NCBI GenBank assembly: GCA_902551755.1
Contig: CACDEB010000002.1
Coordinates: 124,001-188,000 of the forward strand
Direction: 5' to 3'
From: an uncultured Pelagibacteraceae bacterium
GTDB taxonomy: Bacteria; Pseudomonadota; Alphaproteobacteria; Pelagibacterales; Pelagibacteraceae
Length of the DNA: 64,000 bases
How positions within the stretch are numbered: the first letter of the stretch is position 1; every line of letters starts with the position of its first letter. A program made the translations under genes and the position numbers. The notes beneath the pieces were generated by a model that worked only from the letters and a program-made list of their open reading frames with translations, did not search any database and was not told the DNA's origin. Positions 54,059 through 62,735 of this stretch are shown piece after piece.

Positions 54059-54096
54059 ATAGGCGCCAATTTTTTTAATTGGTGCCTATTTTTTTT
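54059..54096 (+). terminator. intra-operon hairpin with T-tract between tauA and tauB
   Basis: A 12-bp stem, ATAGGCGCCAAT with ATTGGTGCCTAT (one G-U pair), and a 7-base loop, followed by seven T. It has the form of a Rho-independent terminator 20 bases after tauA. Because tauB and tauC follow 28 bases later, it probably attenuates or marks the stable 3' end of the tauA message. Confidence 0.85.
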
Positions 54097-54123
54097 ATAC
54101 AAATTTTAATGTAAGGTCTTGTT

Positions 54124-54921
54124 ATGAGTGATTTAGTTTCTCAAAATCTAAATATGATCTTTAAATCCCCAAAGGGAGAAACTGTTCATGCATTAAAAGA
54201 TTTAAATTTCACAATAAAAAAAGGGGAACTATTAACAGTTCTTGGTCCATCAGGATGTGGAAAAACAACCTTACTAAACATTGCAGCTGGTTTTATTCGA
54301 CCTACATCAGGAACAATTACTTTAGGATCGAATGAAATAAATGGTCCTGGAGTTGATAGAGGGATGGTATTTCAACAAGGCGCTTTGTTTGAATGGTTAA
54401 CTGTTTCTGAAAATGTCAACTTTGGATTAAGAATGAAAAAAAAAGATCCAGGTGAAACTCAAAAAAAAGTTGATGAGTGGTTAGAAATAGTTGGTTTAAA
54501 AGGTTTTGGAAATACTCCTACTTACCAACTATCAGGTGGTATGCAACAAAGAGTGGCGCTTGCAAGATGTTTAATTAATGATCCTGATTTAATTTTAATG
54601 GATGAACCTTTAGGTGCGTTAGATGCTTTAACTAGAGAAAAGATGCAATCACTTGTTTTAAAAATTTGGAAAGAAACTGGAAAAACAATTATCTTAATTA
54701 CTCACTCGGTTGAAGAAGCTTTGTTATTGGGTGAAAGATTATATGTGATGGCACCAAGGCCAGGGAGAATTCATAAAGAATATAAACTTCCATTTGCAGA
54801 AATGGGTTTAAAAGAAGACTTAAGAGAAATTAAAAAAAATAAAGAATTTTCATCAAAACGAGAAGAAATACTATCCATGATATGGAACATGGAAGAAGAA
54901 ATAATGGGGAAAGAAAATTAA
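54124..54921 (+). CDS. tauB: taurine-type ABC transporter ATPase
   Basis: A 265-residue cytoplasmic ATPase. Walker A is GPSGCGKTT (41-49), the ABC signature is LSGGMQQR (about 136-143), and Walker B is LILMDEP (about 157-163), followed by LGALDALTREKMQ, the D-loop typical of nitrate/sulfonate/taurine importers. The switch histidine is in LITHSVEEA. Its stop is directly followed by the tauC ATG. It powers the import of the substrate bound by TauA. Confidence 0.93.
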   Translation: MSDLVSQNLNMIFKSPKGETVHALKDLNFTIKKGELLTVLGPSGCGKTTLLNIAAGFIRPTSGTITLGSNEINGPGVDRGMVFQQGALFEWLTVSENVNFGLRMKKKDPGETQKKVDEWLEIVGLKGFGNTPTYQLSGGMQQRVALARCLINDPDLILMDEPLGALDALTREKMQSLVLKIWKETGKTIILITHSVEEALLLGERLYVMAPRPGRIHKEYKLPFAEMGLKEDLREIKKNKEFSSKREEILSMIWNMEEEIMGKEN

Positions 54922-56847
54922 ATGTTTACCCAATTTATTACAATATTAATACTCGTATCGATTGTTGGATGTATTCTTTACGGGAGAAGATTAATTCGAA
55001 CAGAAAAAGTTGATGCTGTATTTGGTAACCCTGAAAGAGCTAAAGGTGGAACGCATTGGATAATTGTTGGAAGCAGTGCGATACTATTAATTTGGTTATA
55101 TTATTCTTGGGATATAGCAAAAGGTTTTTATCCTAAATCTGCTAATGAACTATGTCAGGTTGCTAAAGTAAATGAGTCTCTTTTAGGTTTAAAGTACCAG
55201 TTTCCGATAGAAGAGAGAGAATTTAAAAGTACATCAATAATTAAAATTGAAAATAAAAACCTTCAAATAATTACTAACGAAATACAAAGCTCCCCAGACT
55301 TAAGTAGTCCACAGAAAACAACTTTAGTTGGATTTATCAACGAGACGAGACAGTTAATTCCATTGCTAACAAACGAAAATTTAATGGAAACAGACACAAA
55401 AATTCAGATTAAAGAGATGACTGAAGAAATTAAACTCTTAACCTCTAATTTTAAAAAGAATGATTACCCATTTGAAACTGATGAACAAAAAAATGAAAGA
55501 TTAAAAGCAGTATCTGAAGAAGGTGGTTGGGGTATCACAAAAGTTCAATCTGGTACAGGTTCAATCGAAAATACAATTGAGGTACCTTTAGTTCCAGCAA
55601 CAAATAAAGGTCTTAAATTTGATGCTGCCGCAAAAGAGCTTGAGATTATAAATGATAAATTCTTTAAATTAAGAAATCATAATCCACAATTTAAAAATTC
55701 AATTAAAGCCTTAAAGGATAAAATTAAAGAATATAGAGGTAACTTAGATGATACAGAAGAAGTGGCATCTACTTATGCAAAAAATATTGTTAAGATTGCA
55801 AGAAGAATAGAGTTTGCAAGTATTTATCCGCCAAATGCACTCAATGAAATGAAAAATGCAATTGTTGAATTCGATAACGTTCAAAAATCTGAACAAGGTG
55901 GATTACGATTTGTAGACATGTTTTTATTCCCTGCGGGAACAATTGTATCAAGTGGAACAAGTTGTTCTGAACAGGGTTCTGGAAGATGGTTACCTAAACC
56001 ATCAGATACTCTTAATAAATTTATCTTAATGTCAAAACCAAGCGTCGGTTACAAAAATATACCTTTACTTTGGATTGATATGATGGATGTAAGTAAAATA
56101 ATTGGATTTATTTTACCAGATTGGATTGCTGACATCCTCCCAGGGGAATACCCTATTCATACCAAGGACGGTGTAGTTGAGCAGAACTTTAAAGGTAGAG
56201 TTCTTAAAGTTGTTACAGGAGATTTTAAATTATTTAAAATTCCTGTTCCTTATGGACACATTTGGGATTCATTTTTAAGAGTGTTTTTAGGACTTATCTT
56301 TGGAATTTTAATTGGAGTTCCACTTGGATTATTTATGGGTTTAAATAGATTTGCTAAAGGGTTCTTTGATCCTTTAATTGAACTTTACAGACCAGTACCA
56401 CCATTAGCATGGGCTCCTTTAATCATTTCAGTGTTAGGTATCGATAATACTGGAAAAGTATTCTTGTTATTTATGGTCTCATTATCAATCATGATTATTT
56501 CTGCGCGAGCTGGTGCATCTGGAACTCAACTATCAAAAATTCATGCAGCTCATTCACTCGGTGCATCCAAAAAACAAATTTTAAGATACGTAATCTTTCC
56601 TAATTCTTTACCGGAAATTCTCACAGGAATAAGAGTGGCGGTTGGAATGTGTTGGGGAACACTTGTTGCAGCAGAATTTTTAGCAGGTACTACAGGAATT
56701 GGATTTGTTGAAAATGTCGCAAAAAAATATTTCCAATATGAAGTTATTTGGATAACTATTTTCATTATGGGTATGCTGGGACTATTATTCGACGTTACAT
56801 TAAGAAAAATAATAGATAAAACTATTCCATGGCGTGGAAAAGGTTAA
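54922..56847 (+). CDS. tauC: taurine-type ABC transporter permease with long N-terminal extension
   Basis: A 641-residue protein, more than twice the usual length of TauC (about 270-280). Residues from about 435 on form the standard permease core, with the EAA loop HAAHSLGASKKQILRYVIFP and an RPVPPLAWAPLIIS block typical of sulfonate permeases. The first 430 residues are extra: two membrane helices (about 2-20 and 48-66), then a long soluble region with helical, probably coiled-coil parts (about 110-180 and 230-320), likely periplasmic. I recognise no domain in it. There is no frame break, and both parts are in one continuous frame. It overlaps the next gene by 19 bases. Confidence 0.88.
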   Translation: MFTQFITILILVSIVGCILYGRRLIRTEKVDAVFGNPERAKGGTHWIIVGSSAILLIWLYYSWDIAKGFYPKSANELCQVAKVNESLLGLKYQFPIEEREFKSTSIIKIENKNLQIITNEIQSSPDLSSPQKTTLVGFINETRQLIPLLTNENLMETDTKIQIKEMTEEIKLLTSNFKKNDYPFETDEQKNERLKAVSEEGGWGITKVQSGTGSIENTIEVPLVPATNKGLKFDAAAKELEIINDKFFKLRNHNPQFKNSIKALKDKIKEYRGNLDDTEEVASTYAKNIVKIARRIEFASIYPPNALNEMKNAIVEFDNVQKSEQGGLRFVDMFLFPAGTIVSSGTSCSEQGSGRWLPKPSDTLNKFILMSKPSVGYKNIPLLWIDMMDVSKIIGFILPDWIADILPGEYPIHTKDGVVEQNFKGRVLKVVTGDFKLFKIPVPYGHIWDSFLRVFLGLIFGILIGVPLGLFMGLNRFAKGFFDPLIELYRPVPPLAWAPLIISVLGIDNTGKVFLLFMVSLSIMIISARAGASGTQLSKIHAAHSLGASKKQILRYVIFPNSLPEILTGIRVAVGMCWGTLVAAEFLAGTTGIGFVENVAKKYFQYEVIWITIFIMGMLGLLFDVTLRKIIDKTIPWRGKG

Positions 56848-57890
56848 TTCTATTTTTATTCATATTTTCAGTATCAGCTGAAGCTTCGGAATTTAGAATA
56901 AAAAAAATTACAGATTTAGACTCTCCTTGGGGTTCAACTTTCATATCTGATAAAGAATTATTGATTACTGAAAAGTCAGGAAAAATTAAATTAATAGAAT
57001 TAAGCGCTGGGAATGTTTCTGAAGTAACTCATAATCTTAAAATATTAGAGGATGGCCAAGGAGGTTTATTAGATATCTTATATAAAGATGATGTTGTTTT
57101 TGTTAGCTACTCAGAGGATCACGGAAAATTTAAATCTACTACTTCTATTGCAAGAGCAAATTTAGATAGAGGTGAATTAAAATTTGACAATATATTTGTT
57201 GCCCAACCCCCTATTAAATCAGGTTATCATTTTGGTTCTAGACTAGCAGTTAAAGATGAATTTCTTTTTGCATCCGTTGGAGAAAGAGGGCAAGGTATGA
57301 TAGCACAAGATCCATCTCAACATCCTGGTAGCATTATTAGAATTAAGCTTGATGGGAGTATCCCAAAAGATAATCCTAAATTTATAGATAAAAAAGATTG
57401 GTTGCCCGAAATATTTCAAATTGGTGTAAGAAACCCACAAGGTTTAACGGTATCTCCATTTAATAAAAAAGTTTATGCAAGTAATCATGGAGCAAAAGGT
57501 GGTGATTGGTTTGGAGAAATCAAGAAGAGTGAAAATTATGGATGGAAAATATTAGGTTGGGGTGGAACAAATTATAGTGGAACTAAGATAGGACCAAAAT
57601 GGATGCCTGGTTACACAAAAGCTATTAAATATTGGGTTCCTTCAATTGCAACAAGTGCAATAACAATTTATAAAGGTAATGAATTTAAAGAATGGAATGG
57701 TCAAGCGTTAGTAACATCTTTGAAAGATATGTCTTTAAGAAAGCTTGATTTTTCTGACACTAAAAATGTGCAAGAAGAAATTGTATTTCAAAATCAAATT
57801 GGAAGAATTAGAGATATTCAGGTTCATCCTGTCAATGGAAAGATTTATTTTCTTGGTCAGGACGGTCTATGGTTGATGGAAAAAAACTAA
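56829..57890 (+). CDS. PQQ-dependent sugar dehydrogenase-like (GSDH) beta-propeller
   Basis: A 353-residue exported protein. The N-terminal signal peptide is WKRLILFLFIFSVSAEA (about residues 3-19). The glucose/sorbosone dehydrogenase propeller is suggested by LDSPWGSTFISDKELLITEKSG, GGLLDILY, GSIIRIKLDGSIPKDNP and GVRNPQGLTVSP. The normally conserved W-x-x-E-H-G-P-x-G-G-D-E-x-N block reads YASNHGAKGGDWFGE here, so metal and cofactor binding may differ and activity is uncertain. It overlaps tauC upstream and the LDH2-family gene downstream, so it belongs to the tau transcript. Confidence 0.76.
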   Translation: MAWKRLILFLFIFSVSAEASEFRIKKITDLDSPWGSTFISDKELLITEKSGKIKLIELSAGNVSEVTHNLKILEDGQGGLLDILYKDDVVFVSYSEDHGKFKSTTSIARANLDRGELKFDNIFVAQPPIKSGYHFGSRLAVKDEFLFASVGERGQGMIAQDPSQHPGSIIRIKLDGSIPKDNPKFIDKKDWLPEIFQIGVRNPQGLTVSPFNKKVYASNHGAKGGDWFGEIKKSENYGWKILGWGGTNYSGTKIGPKWMPGYTKAIKYWVPSIATSAITIYKGNEFKEWNGQALVTSLKDMSLRKLDFSDTKNVQEEIVFQNQIGRIRDIQVHPVNGKIYFLGQDGLWLMEKN

Positions 57891-58888
57891 AAAAAATTGT
57901 TATCCAAATTTTAAAAAAAAGAGGAATGAGTCTTTCTCATGCATCGATTAGTGCAGATGCATTAGTTAATGCTGAATATGTCGGTGCATATGGTCATGGT
58001 ATATCAAGACTTAAGATGTACTGTGAAAGAATTAAAAAAAAAGTTATTAATCCAAAACCAAAAATAAAGATTAAGAAAATTTCTAATTCAATATCTTTTA
58101 TTGATGCAAACAATTCAATTGGATTTGTTGCAGCAGATACAGCTATTAAAACTTTAATAAAGAATACAAAAAAAACAGGTATTGGATTAGTTGGTGTAAA
58201 AAATTCAGGACATTATGGTTTGTCTGGTTATTACGTTGAACAAGCGGTTAAAAAAAATTTAATGGTATGGTGTTTTACTAATGCACCGCCTGCAATAGCA
58301 CCTTATGGAGCAAAAAAAACTTTGTTTGGGACTAATCCAATTTGTTTTGGAACTCCTTCAGGAGGAAAGGTTCCATTTATTTTAGACTCATCTGTTTCAA
58401 TGATTAATAGAGGTATCATTAGAGTTGCTGCTAGACTTGGTAAAAAAATTCCAGCTGGTGTTGCCTTAGATAAAAGTGGAAATCCCACCACAGATGCTAA
58501 AAAAGCTTTAAAGGGAGTTCAGCTTCCGATTGCAGGTTTTAGAGGGTCAGGTCTTGCATGGATGGTTGATATTTTAAGCGGAGTTATTACAGGGGCTGCT
58601 CATGGTGGGAAAGTCAGAGATCCATTTGATGATTTTAGGGGACCTCAAAACGTTGGACATTTATTTTTAGCTATTAAGCCTAATATCTTTATTGGGGAAA
58701 ATTATATCAAAAGAATAAAAGAAAATATAAGGATTATAAAAAAGCTTCCACGAGCAAAAGGATTTTCCTCAATTTCTTACCCTGGAGAAAATAAAGCAAA
58801 AAGATTTTCAAAAAATTCTAAAAAAAAAATTAATTTACCAAGAGAGATAGAGAAAGATTTAGAAAAATTAATTAGCGCCTCTTCTTAA
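57869..58888 (+). CDS. LDH2/malate-type dehydrogenase, candidate sulfolactate dehydrogenase
   Basis: A 339-residue NAD(P)-dependent 2-hydroxyacid dehydrogenase of the MDH/LDH2 family, unrelated to classical lactate dehydrogenase. Features are YGHGISRL (His43, Arg47), KNSGHYGLSGYY with His115 and TLFGTNPICFG (about 151-161). AGFRGSGLAWMVDILSGVITG forms the helix near the dimer interface. Family enzymes oxidise malate, ureidoglycolate or (R)-sulfolactate (ComC). In an operon with taurine transport, and with a HisD/HpsN-like gene downstream, sulfolactate is attractive but not proven. The start codon lies 22 bases inside the previous gene. Confidence 0.83.
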   Translation: MVDGKKLKKIVIQILKKRGMSLSHASISADALVNAEYVGAYGHGISRLKMYCERIKKKVINPKPKIKIKKISNSISFIDANNSIGFVAADTAIKTLIKNTKKTGIGLVGVKNSGHYGLSGYYVEQAVKKNLMVWCFTNAPPAIAPYGAKKTLFGTNPICFGTPSGGKVPFILDSSVSMINRGIIRVAARLGKKIPAGVALDKSGNPTTDAKKALKGVQLPIAGFRGSGLAWMVDILSGVITGAAHGGKVRDPFDDFRGPQNVGHLFLAIKPNIFIGENYIKRIKENIRIIKKLPRAKGFSSISYPGENKAKRFSKNSKKKINLPREIEKDLEKLISASS

Positions 58889-59722
58889 TAAAAATACAAA
58901 AGTAAATCCAGTTATATACATTATGAGTGCATAGGCGCCAGTTGGTATTGCATACAATATATCAGATCCAAATATTTGTGTAGAAACAAACAGTGCTAAA
59001 GTTCCATTTTGCAAACCACATTCTAAAGCAATACATTTAAGTTGCTTAACCCCAGATGCAAAAATTTTACCAAGATAATATGCAATGGTCATCATGATAA
59101 CATTTAATAAAAAGGCAATGAGACCTGCTTGTTTTAATAAATTTATTAAGTTTTCTCTTTCTTCATAAAACGCAGCAAAGAAAAAAACTGCAAATAATAT
59201 AATGTTAAGTTTATTAAATATTTCTACTTTTGAAGCTACAAAATTTTCTGCAAATTTTCTTATAATCATTCCTAATATAACTGGCACAGTAACAACTAAA
59301 AACATCTTAAATGCGATACCAATCATTGATATATTTTCTGCGATATTGGTAATTCCAAACAAATCTGCAGATGTAAAAATTATAAAAGGCACTGTGATAA
59401 TACTTAATAAACTTATTATCGCTGTTAAAGAAATTGATAATGCAACATCCCCATCAGCAAATTTAGTCATTATATTTGAAGTCACTCCTCCGGGTGCTGC
59501 TGCAATAATCATTACGCCAATTGCAATTTCAGGAGGCGTTTTTAAAATTATAATTAATAAATAAGCAACGAGCGGAAGAATTATTAATTGAGAAATAAAA
59601 CCAACAATAAAATCTTTAGGTGTTTTTAATACTCTTGTAAAATCTTCGAGTTTCAAACCTAATCCTAAACCAAGCATTATTAATGCAAGGATTATCGGTG
59701 TTATTTTTGTTACGATTTCCAC
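58868..59722 (-). CDS. BASS-family transporter (second copy)
   Basis: A 284-residue membrane protein with nine to ten helices. IILALIMLGLGLGLKLEDFTRVLKTPKDFI and MIIAAAPGGVTSNIMTKFADGDVALS are BASS signatures with the usual Asn/Thr sodium-site region. CIALECGLQNGTLALFVS is the conserved crossover helix with Glu and Gln, more complete than in the first BASS gene. It starts with GTG. It is the only minus-strand gene between the tau group and the pta/HisD-like pair, and overlaps the LDH2-family gene by 21 bases. It may import an anion used by those enzymes. Confidence 0.85.
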   Translation of the reverse strand: MEIVTKITPIILALIMLGLGLGLKLEDFTRVLKTPKDFIVGFISQLIILPLVAYLLIIILKTPPEIAIGVMIIAAAPGGVTSNIMTKFADGDVALSISLTAIISLLSIITVPFIIFTSADLFGITNIAENISMIGIAFKMFLVVTVPVILGMIIRKFAENFVASKVEIFNKLNIILFAVFFFAAFYEERENLINLLKQAGLIAFLLNVIMMTIAYYLGKIFASGVKQLKCIALECGLQNGTLALFVSTQIFGSDILYAIPTGAYALIMYITGFTFVFLLRRGAN

Positions 59723-59790
59723 TCTTTATATTACCACAAATATGCTCAAATTCCTTTATACTCATTATAAAAACAAATATAAGATTTTAA

Positions 59791-60702
59791 ATGATTTCAG
59801 ATAAGCAAATAGTGTGTCCTAACAATCTTTTAGATGCAGCTAGCAAAAAAAAAGGTGTCAGTGCAGCAATTGTAAACGCTGGAAAGCCTCTACCTATGCT
59901 TTCAGTAATGGATGCGGTTAAAGAAAATTTGATTAAGCCTATTTTTATTGGGGATAAACAGGAAATTCAAAAATGTGCTGAAGAAATTAAATTCGATATT
60001 TCTGAATATGAAATAATTCATGAGCCAGTGGAAAATAATACTGCAATCGTGGCTGCTAAATTAGCAAAAGCAGGAAAGATAAAAATTATAGTTAAAGGTC
60101 ACATTCATACAGATATATTAATGAAAGAAGTTTTAAAAAGAGAATATCAGCTTTTGGGAAAAACTAGACTCAGTCATATATGGCATATGACATTAGATAA
60201 AGAGGATAAACCACTAATTATAACTGACGGTGCTTTAAATGTTTTACCAAATGTTAAAACCAAGATGCATATTCTAAAAAATGTAATTGGTTTTTCAAAA
60301 AGAATAGGAAACAACAGACCTAAAGTTGCGGTATTATCAGCTACAGAAGAGGTTCTAGATAGTATACAAAGTTCAATGGAAGCAAAAGAAATTACTGAAT
60401 TATCAAAAAAAGAAAAATTAGATGCTGATGTTTTTGGACCTTTGGCGTTTGATAATTGTATTTCTAAAAAATCAGCTAATATAAAAGGAATAAAAAATAT
60501 TGTTGCAGGTGATGCTGATGTTTTGTTAGTGCCAAGTGTTGAAACTGGAAATGCTTTAGTTAAAATGATGATCTATTTTATGGGAGCGTGTGCAGCAGGA
60601 GTTGTGGTTGGTGGAAAGGTTCCAGTAGTAATTACAAGTAGATCAGATGAAGCAACTGCAAGATTAGCTTCGATAGCTGCAGCAGTTGTTGCATTAGATT
60701 AA
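59791..60702 (+). CDS. phosphate acetyl/butyryltransferase-family protein
   Basis: A 303-residue soluble enzyme of the PTA_PTB family. The C-terminal VVITSRSDEATARLASIAAAVVAL is the characteristic block. IVKGHIHTDILMKEVLKRE and VDVLLVPSVETGNALVKMM-like segments (ADVLLVPSVETGNALVKMM) are typical of the Pta domain of the enoyl-CoA hydratase/Pta fusion, but here it stands alone. It interconverts acyl-CoA and acyl phosphate. In sulfonate degraders such a Pta turns acetyl phosphate from Xsc into acetyl-CoA. Xsc itself is not in the window. It lies 23 bases upstream of the HisD-like gene. Confidence 0.84.
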   Translation: MISDKQIVCPNNLLDAASKKKGVSAAIVNAGKPLPMLSVMDAVKENLIKPIFIGDKQEIQKCAEEIKFDISEYEIIHEPVENNTAIVAAKLAKAGKIKIIVKGHIHTDILMKEVLKREYQLLGKTRLSHIWHMTLDKEDKPLIITDGALNVLPNVKTKMHILKNVIGFSKRIGNNRPKVAVLSATEEVLDSIQSSMEAKEITELSKKEKLDADVFGPLAFDNCISKKSANIKGIKNIVAGDADVLLVPSVETGNALVKMMIYFMGACAAGVVVGGKVPVVITSRSDEATARLASIAAAVVALD

Positions 60703-60725
60703 GAATGAAATATAAATTTATATAA

Positions 60726-62015
60726 ATGACAATTAAATATTTAAAGAAAGCAACTAAAACAGCTTCAACAGATGATACTAAAACCAAAGAGATTGTTCAA
60801 AATCTTTTAAAAGAACTTGAAAAATCAAAAGAAGAAGGTTGTAAAGAATTAACAAAAAAATTTGATAAATACGATGGTGAAATAATTGTTTCTAAAGAGA
60901 AAATTGAGGATATTAAAAAGCAATTAGATCAAAAGACTAAGGATGACATTAAATTTTCTTACGATAGAGTTAAAAAATTTGCTGAAGCTCAATTAAAAAA
61001 TTATGGGCAAGACTTTGAAGTTGAGCTTTCAAATGGATTATATGCTGGACAAAAACTAGTGCCAGTAAATACGGCTGGGTGTTATATACCTGGAGGAAGA
61101 TACGCACACATTGCCTCTGCTGTTATGAGTGTAACCACTGCAAAAGTAGCTGGAGTTAAAAACATTATCGCATGCAGTCCACCGAAAGAAAATATAGGTG
61201 CCCACCCCTCTATAATTTACACAGCTGACTTATGTGGCGCAGATGTAATTCTAAATTTAGGTGGGGTGCCAGCAATAGCTGCAATGACTTATGGTTTATT
61301 TGGTAACGCACCTGCTGATATTCTAGTTGGACCTGGAAATCAATTTGTTGCTGAAGCCAAAAGAATTTTGTTTGGTAAAGTGGGTATAGATTTATTCGCA
61401 GGACCAACAGAGATTGGAATTATAGCTGACGAAACCGCAGATCCTGAGATTGTTGCGGTTGACTTAGTGGGGCAAGCTGAACATGGTTATAACTCACCTG
61501 CTTGGCTATATACTACAAGTCAAAAGTTAGCTGATGCAGTTATGAAAAGGGTTCCAGAATTAATTGAGGAATTACCTGAGGTACCAAGATTAAGTGCTGA
61601 AGCAGCATGGAGAGATTATGGTGAAGTTATTTTGTGTGATACTAATGAAGAAATGATCAAAGTAAGTGATGATTATGCTCCTGAACATTTAGAATTACAG
61701 ACAAAAGATTTAAAATGGTTCCATGAAAGATTAAAAAATTATGGATCATTATTTATTGGAGAAGAAACTACTGTTGCTTACGGTGATAAATGCTCCGGTA
61801 CAAACCACATATTGCCAACTAAAGGAGCTGGAAAATATACTGGTGGTTTATTTGTGGGTAAATTTATCAAGACATTAAGTTTTCAAAGAATGACTAAAGA
61901 GTCTACAAAAGAAGTTGGTGCTGCAGCAGCTAGAATTTCAAGATACGAAGGTATGGAAGCTCATGCTAGAACGGGCGATGTGAGACTAAAAAAATATGGA
62001 TACTCACAAAAATAA
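60726..62015 (+). CDS. HisD-family dehydrogenase, candidate sulfopropanediol dehydrogenase (HpsN-like)
   Basis: A 429-residue zinc-dependent alcohol dehydrogenase of the histidinol dehydrogenase family. Zinc ligands Gln250, His253 (GQAEHGYNS), Asp354 and His413, and the catalytic Glu320-His321 (APEHLE) keep the HisD spacing. However, it is not among other his genes, and the part after NHILPT reads KGAGKYTGGLFVGKFIKT. I associate that with HpsN-type enzymes that oxidise 2,3-dihydroxypropane-sulfonate to sulfolactate. Neighbours (LDH2 family, Pta, tau genes) support a sulfonate or polyol role. True HisD remains possible. Confidence 0.78.
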   Translation: MTIKYLKKATKTASTDDTKTKEIVQNLLKELEKSKEEGCKELTKKFDKYDGEIIVSKEKIEDIKKQLDQKTKDDIKFSYDRVKKFAEAQLKNYGQDFEVELSNGLYAGQKLVPVNTAGCYIPGGRYAHIASAVMSVTTAKVAGVKNIIACSPPKENIGAHPSIIYTADLCGADVILNLGGVPAIAAMTYGLFGNAPADILVGPGNQFVAEAKRILFGKVGIDLFAGPTEIGIIADETADPEIVAVDLVGQAEHGYNSPAWLYTTSQKLADAVMKRVPELIEELPEVPRLSAEAAWRDYGEVILCDTNEEMIKVSDDYAPEHLELQTKDLKWFHERLKNYGSLFIGEETTVAYGDKCSGTNHILPTKGAGKYTGGLFVGKFIKTLSFQRMTKESTKEVGAAAARISRYEGMEAHARTGDVRLKKYGYSQK

Positions 62016-62027
62016 ATTATAAATTTC

Positions 62028-62735
62028 ATGAAAAATATCGATTATTACAACACTTCAGTGGTAGATGGATATTATGATATCGTCTTTAGAAAAAAAAAAG
62101 GTATCCAAAGTGCATGGCACCATATTAAGTTTAACTATATTAAAAGTAAAATTTCCAAAAGCTCTTTTCATTTAGATATAGGTTGTGGTCCTGGAACTTT
62201 TTTGGGAATTTTAAATAAAAAATCCGTTGGAATTGATATTTCTCAAAATCAGATTAGATATGCCAAAAAAAACTACTCTAATAAAAAAATTAAGTTTATT
62301 TCTTATAAAAACAAATTACCTATTAAAACAAACTCAGTAGATAGTATTTCTTTAATCGAATTGATAGAGCATATTGATAATACTGACCTTAATTATTTAT
62401 TAAAAGAGTGTAAAAGAGTGCTTAAAAAGGAAGGCACTATATGTCTCTCAACTCCAAATTATTTTTCTTTGTGGCCAGTTTTAGAATTAATTTTAAACCA
62501 GATGTCTCCTGTTGACTATAAACATGAACACATTAATAAATTTACCAAAAGTAGAATAAAAAATTCAATGAATAGAAATGGTTTTCAAATTGTGGAATTA
62601 AATTCCTTCATGTTAATTTCGCCTTTTCTTGCTTTCATATCCTTTAAATTTGCAAAATCTATGATTATTTTAGATAATTTTTTAACCAAGTTTTTTCCTG
62701 GATTTTTGATATTCTGTAAACTAAAAAAAAGCTAG
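62028..62735 (+). CDS. class I SAM-dependent methyltransferase
   Basis: A 235-residue protein with AdoMet motif I LDIGCGPGTFLG (about 49-60), an acidic loop-end at GIDISQ and a motif IV/post-IV region SISLIELIEHIDN. It is of the Methyltransf_11/UbiE-like type. The C-terminal 60 residues contain two hydrophobic stretches, so it may contact the membrane. The substrate is unknown. A lipid, quinone or glycan is plausible. It lies 12 bases after the HisD-like gene but need not share its pathway, and overlaps the DUF4396-type gene by 4 bases on the other strand. Confidence 0.75.
   Translation: MKNIDYYNTSVVDGYYDIVFRKKKGIQSAWHHIKFNYIKSKISKSSFHLDIGCGPGTFLGILNKKSVGIDISQNQIRYAKKNYSNKKIKFISYKNKLPIKTNSVDSISLIELIEHIDNTDLNYLLKECKRVLKKEGTICLSTPNYFSLWPVLELILNQMSPVDYKHEHINKFTKSRIKNSMNRNGFQIVELNSFMLISPFLAFISFKFAKSMIILDNFLTKFFPGFLIFCKLKKS

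Noticed and set aside
60726-62015. Histidine-biosynthesis hisD as the firm call
   Set aside because: No other his gene is near, and the neighbours belong to sulfonate or acyl-phosphate metabolism. I keep it as an alternative only.
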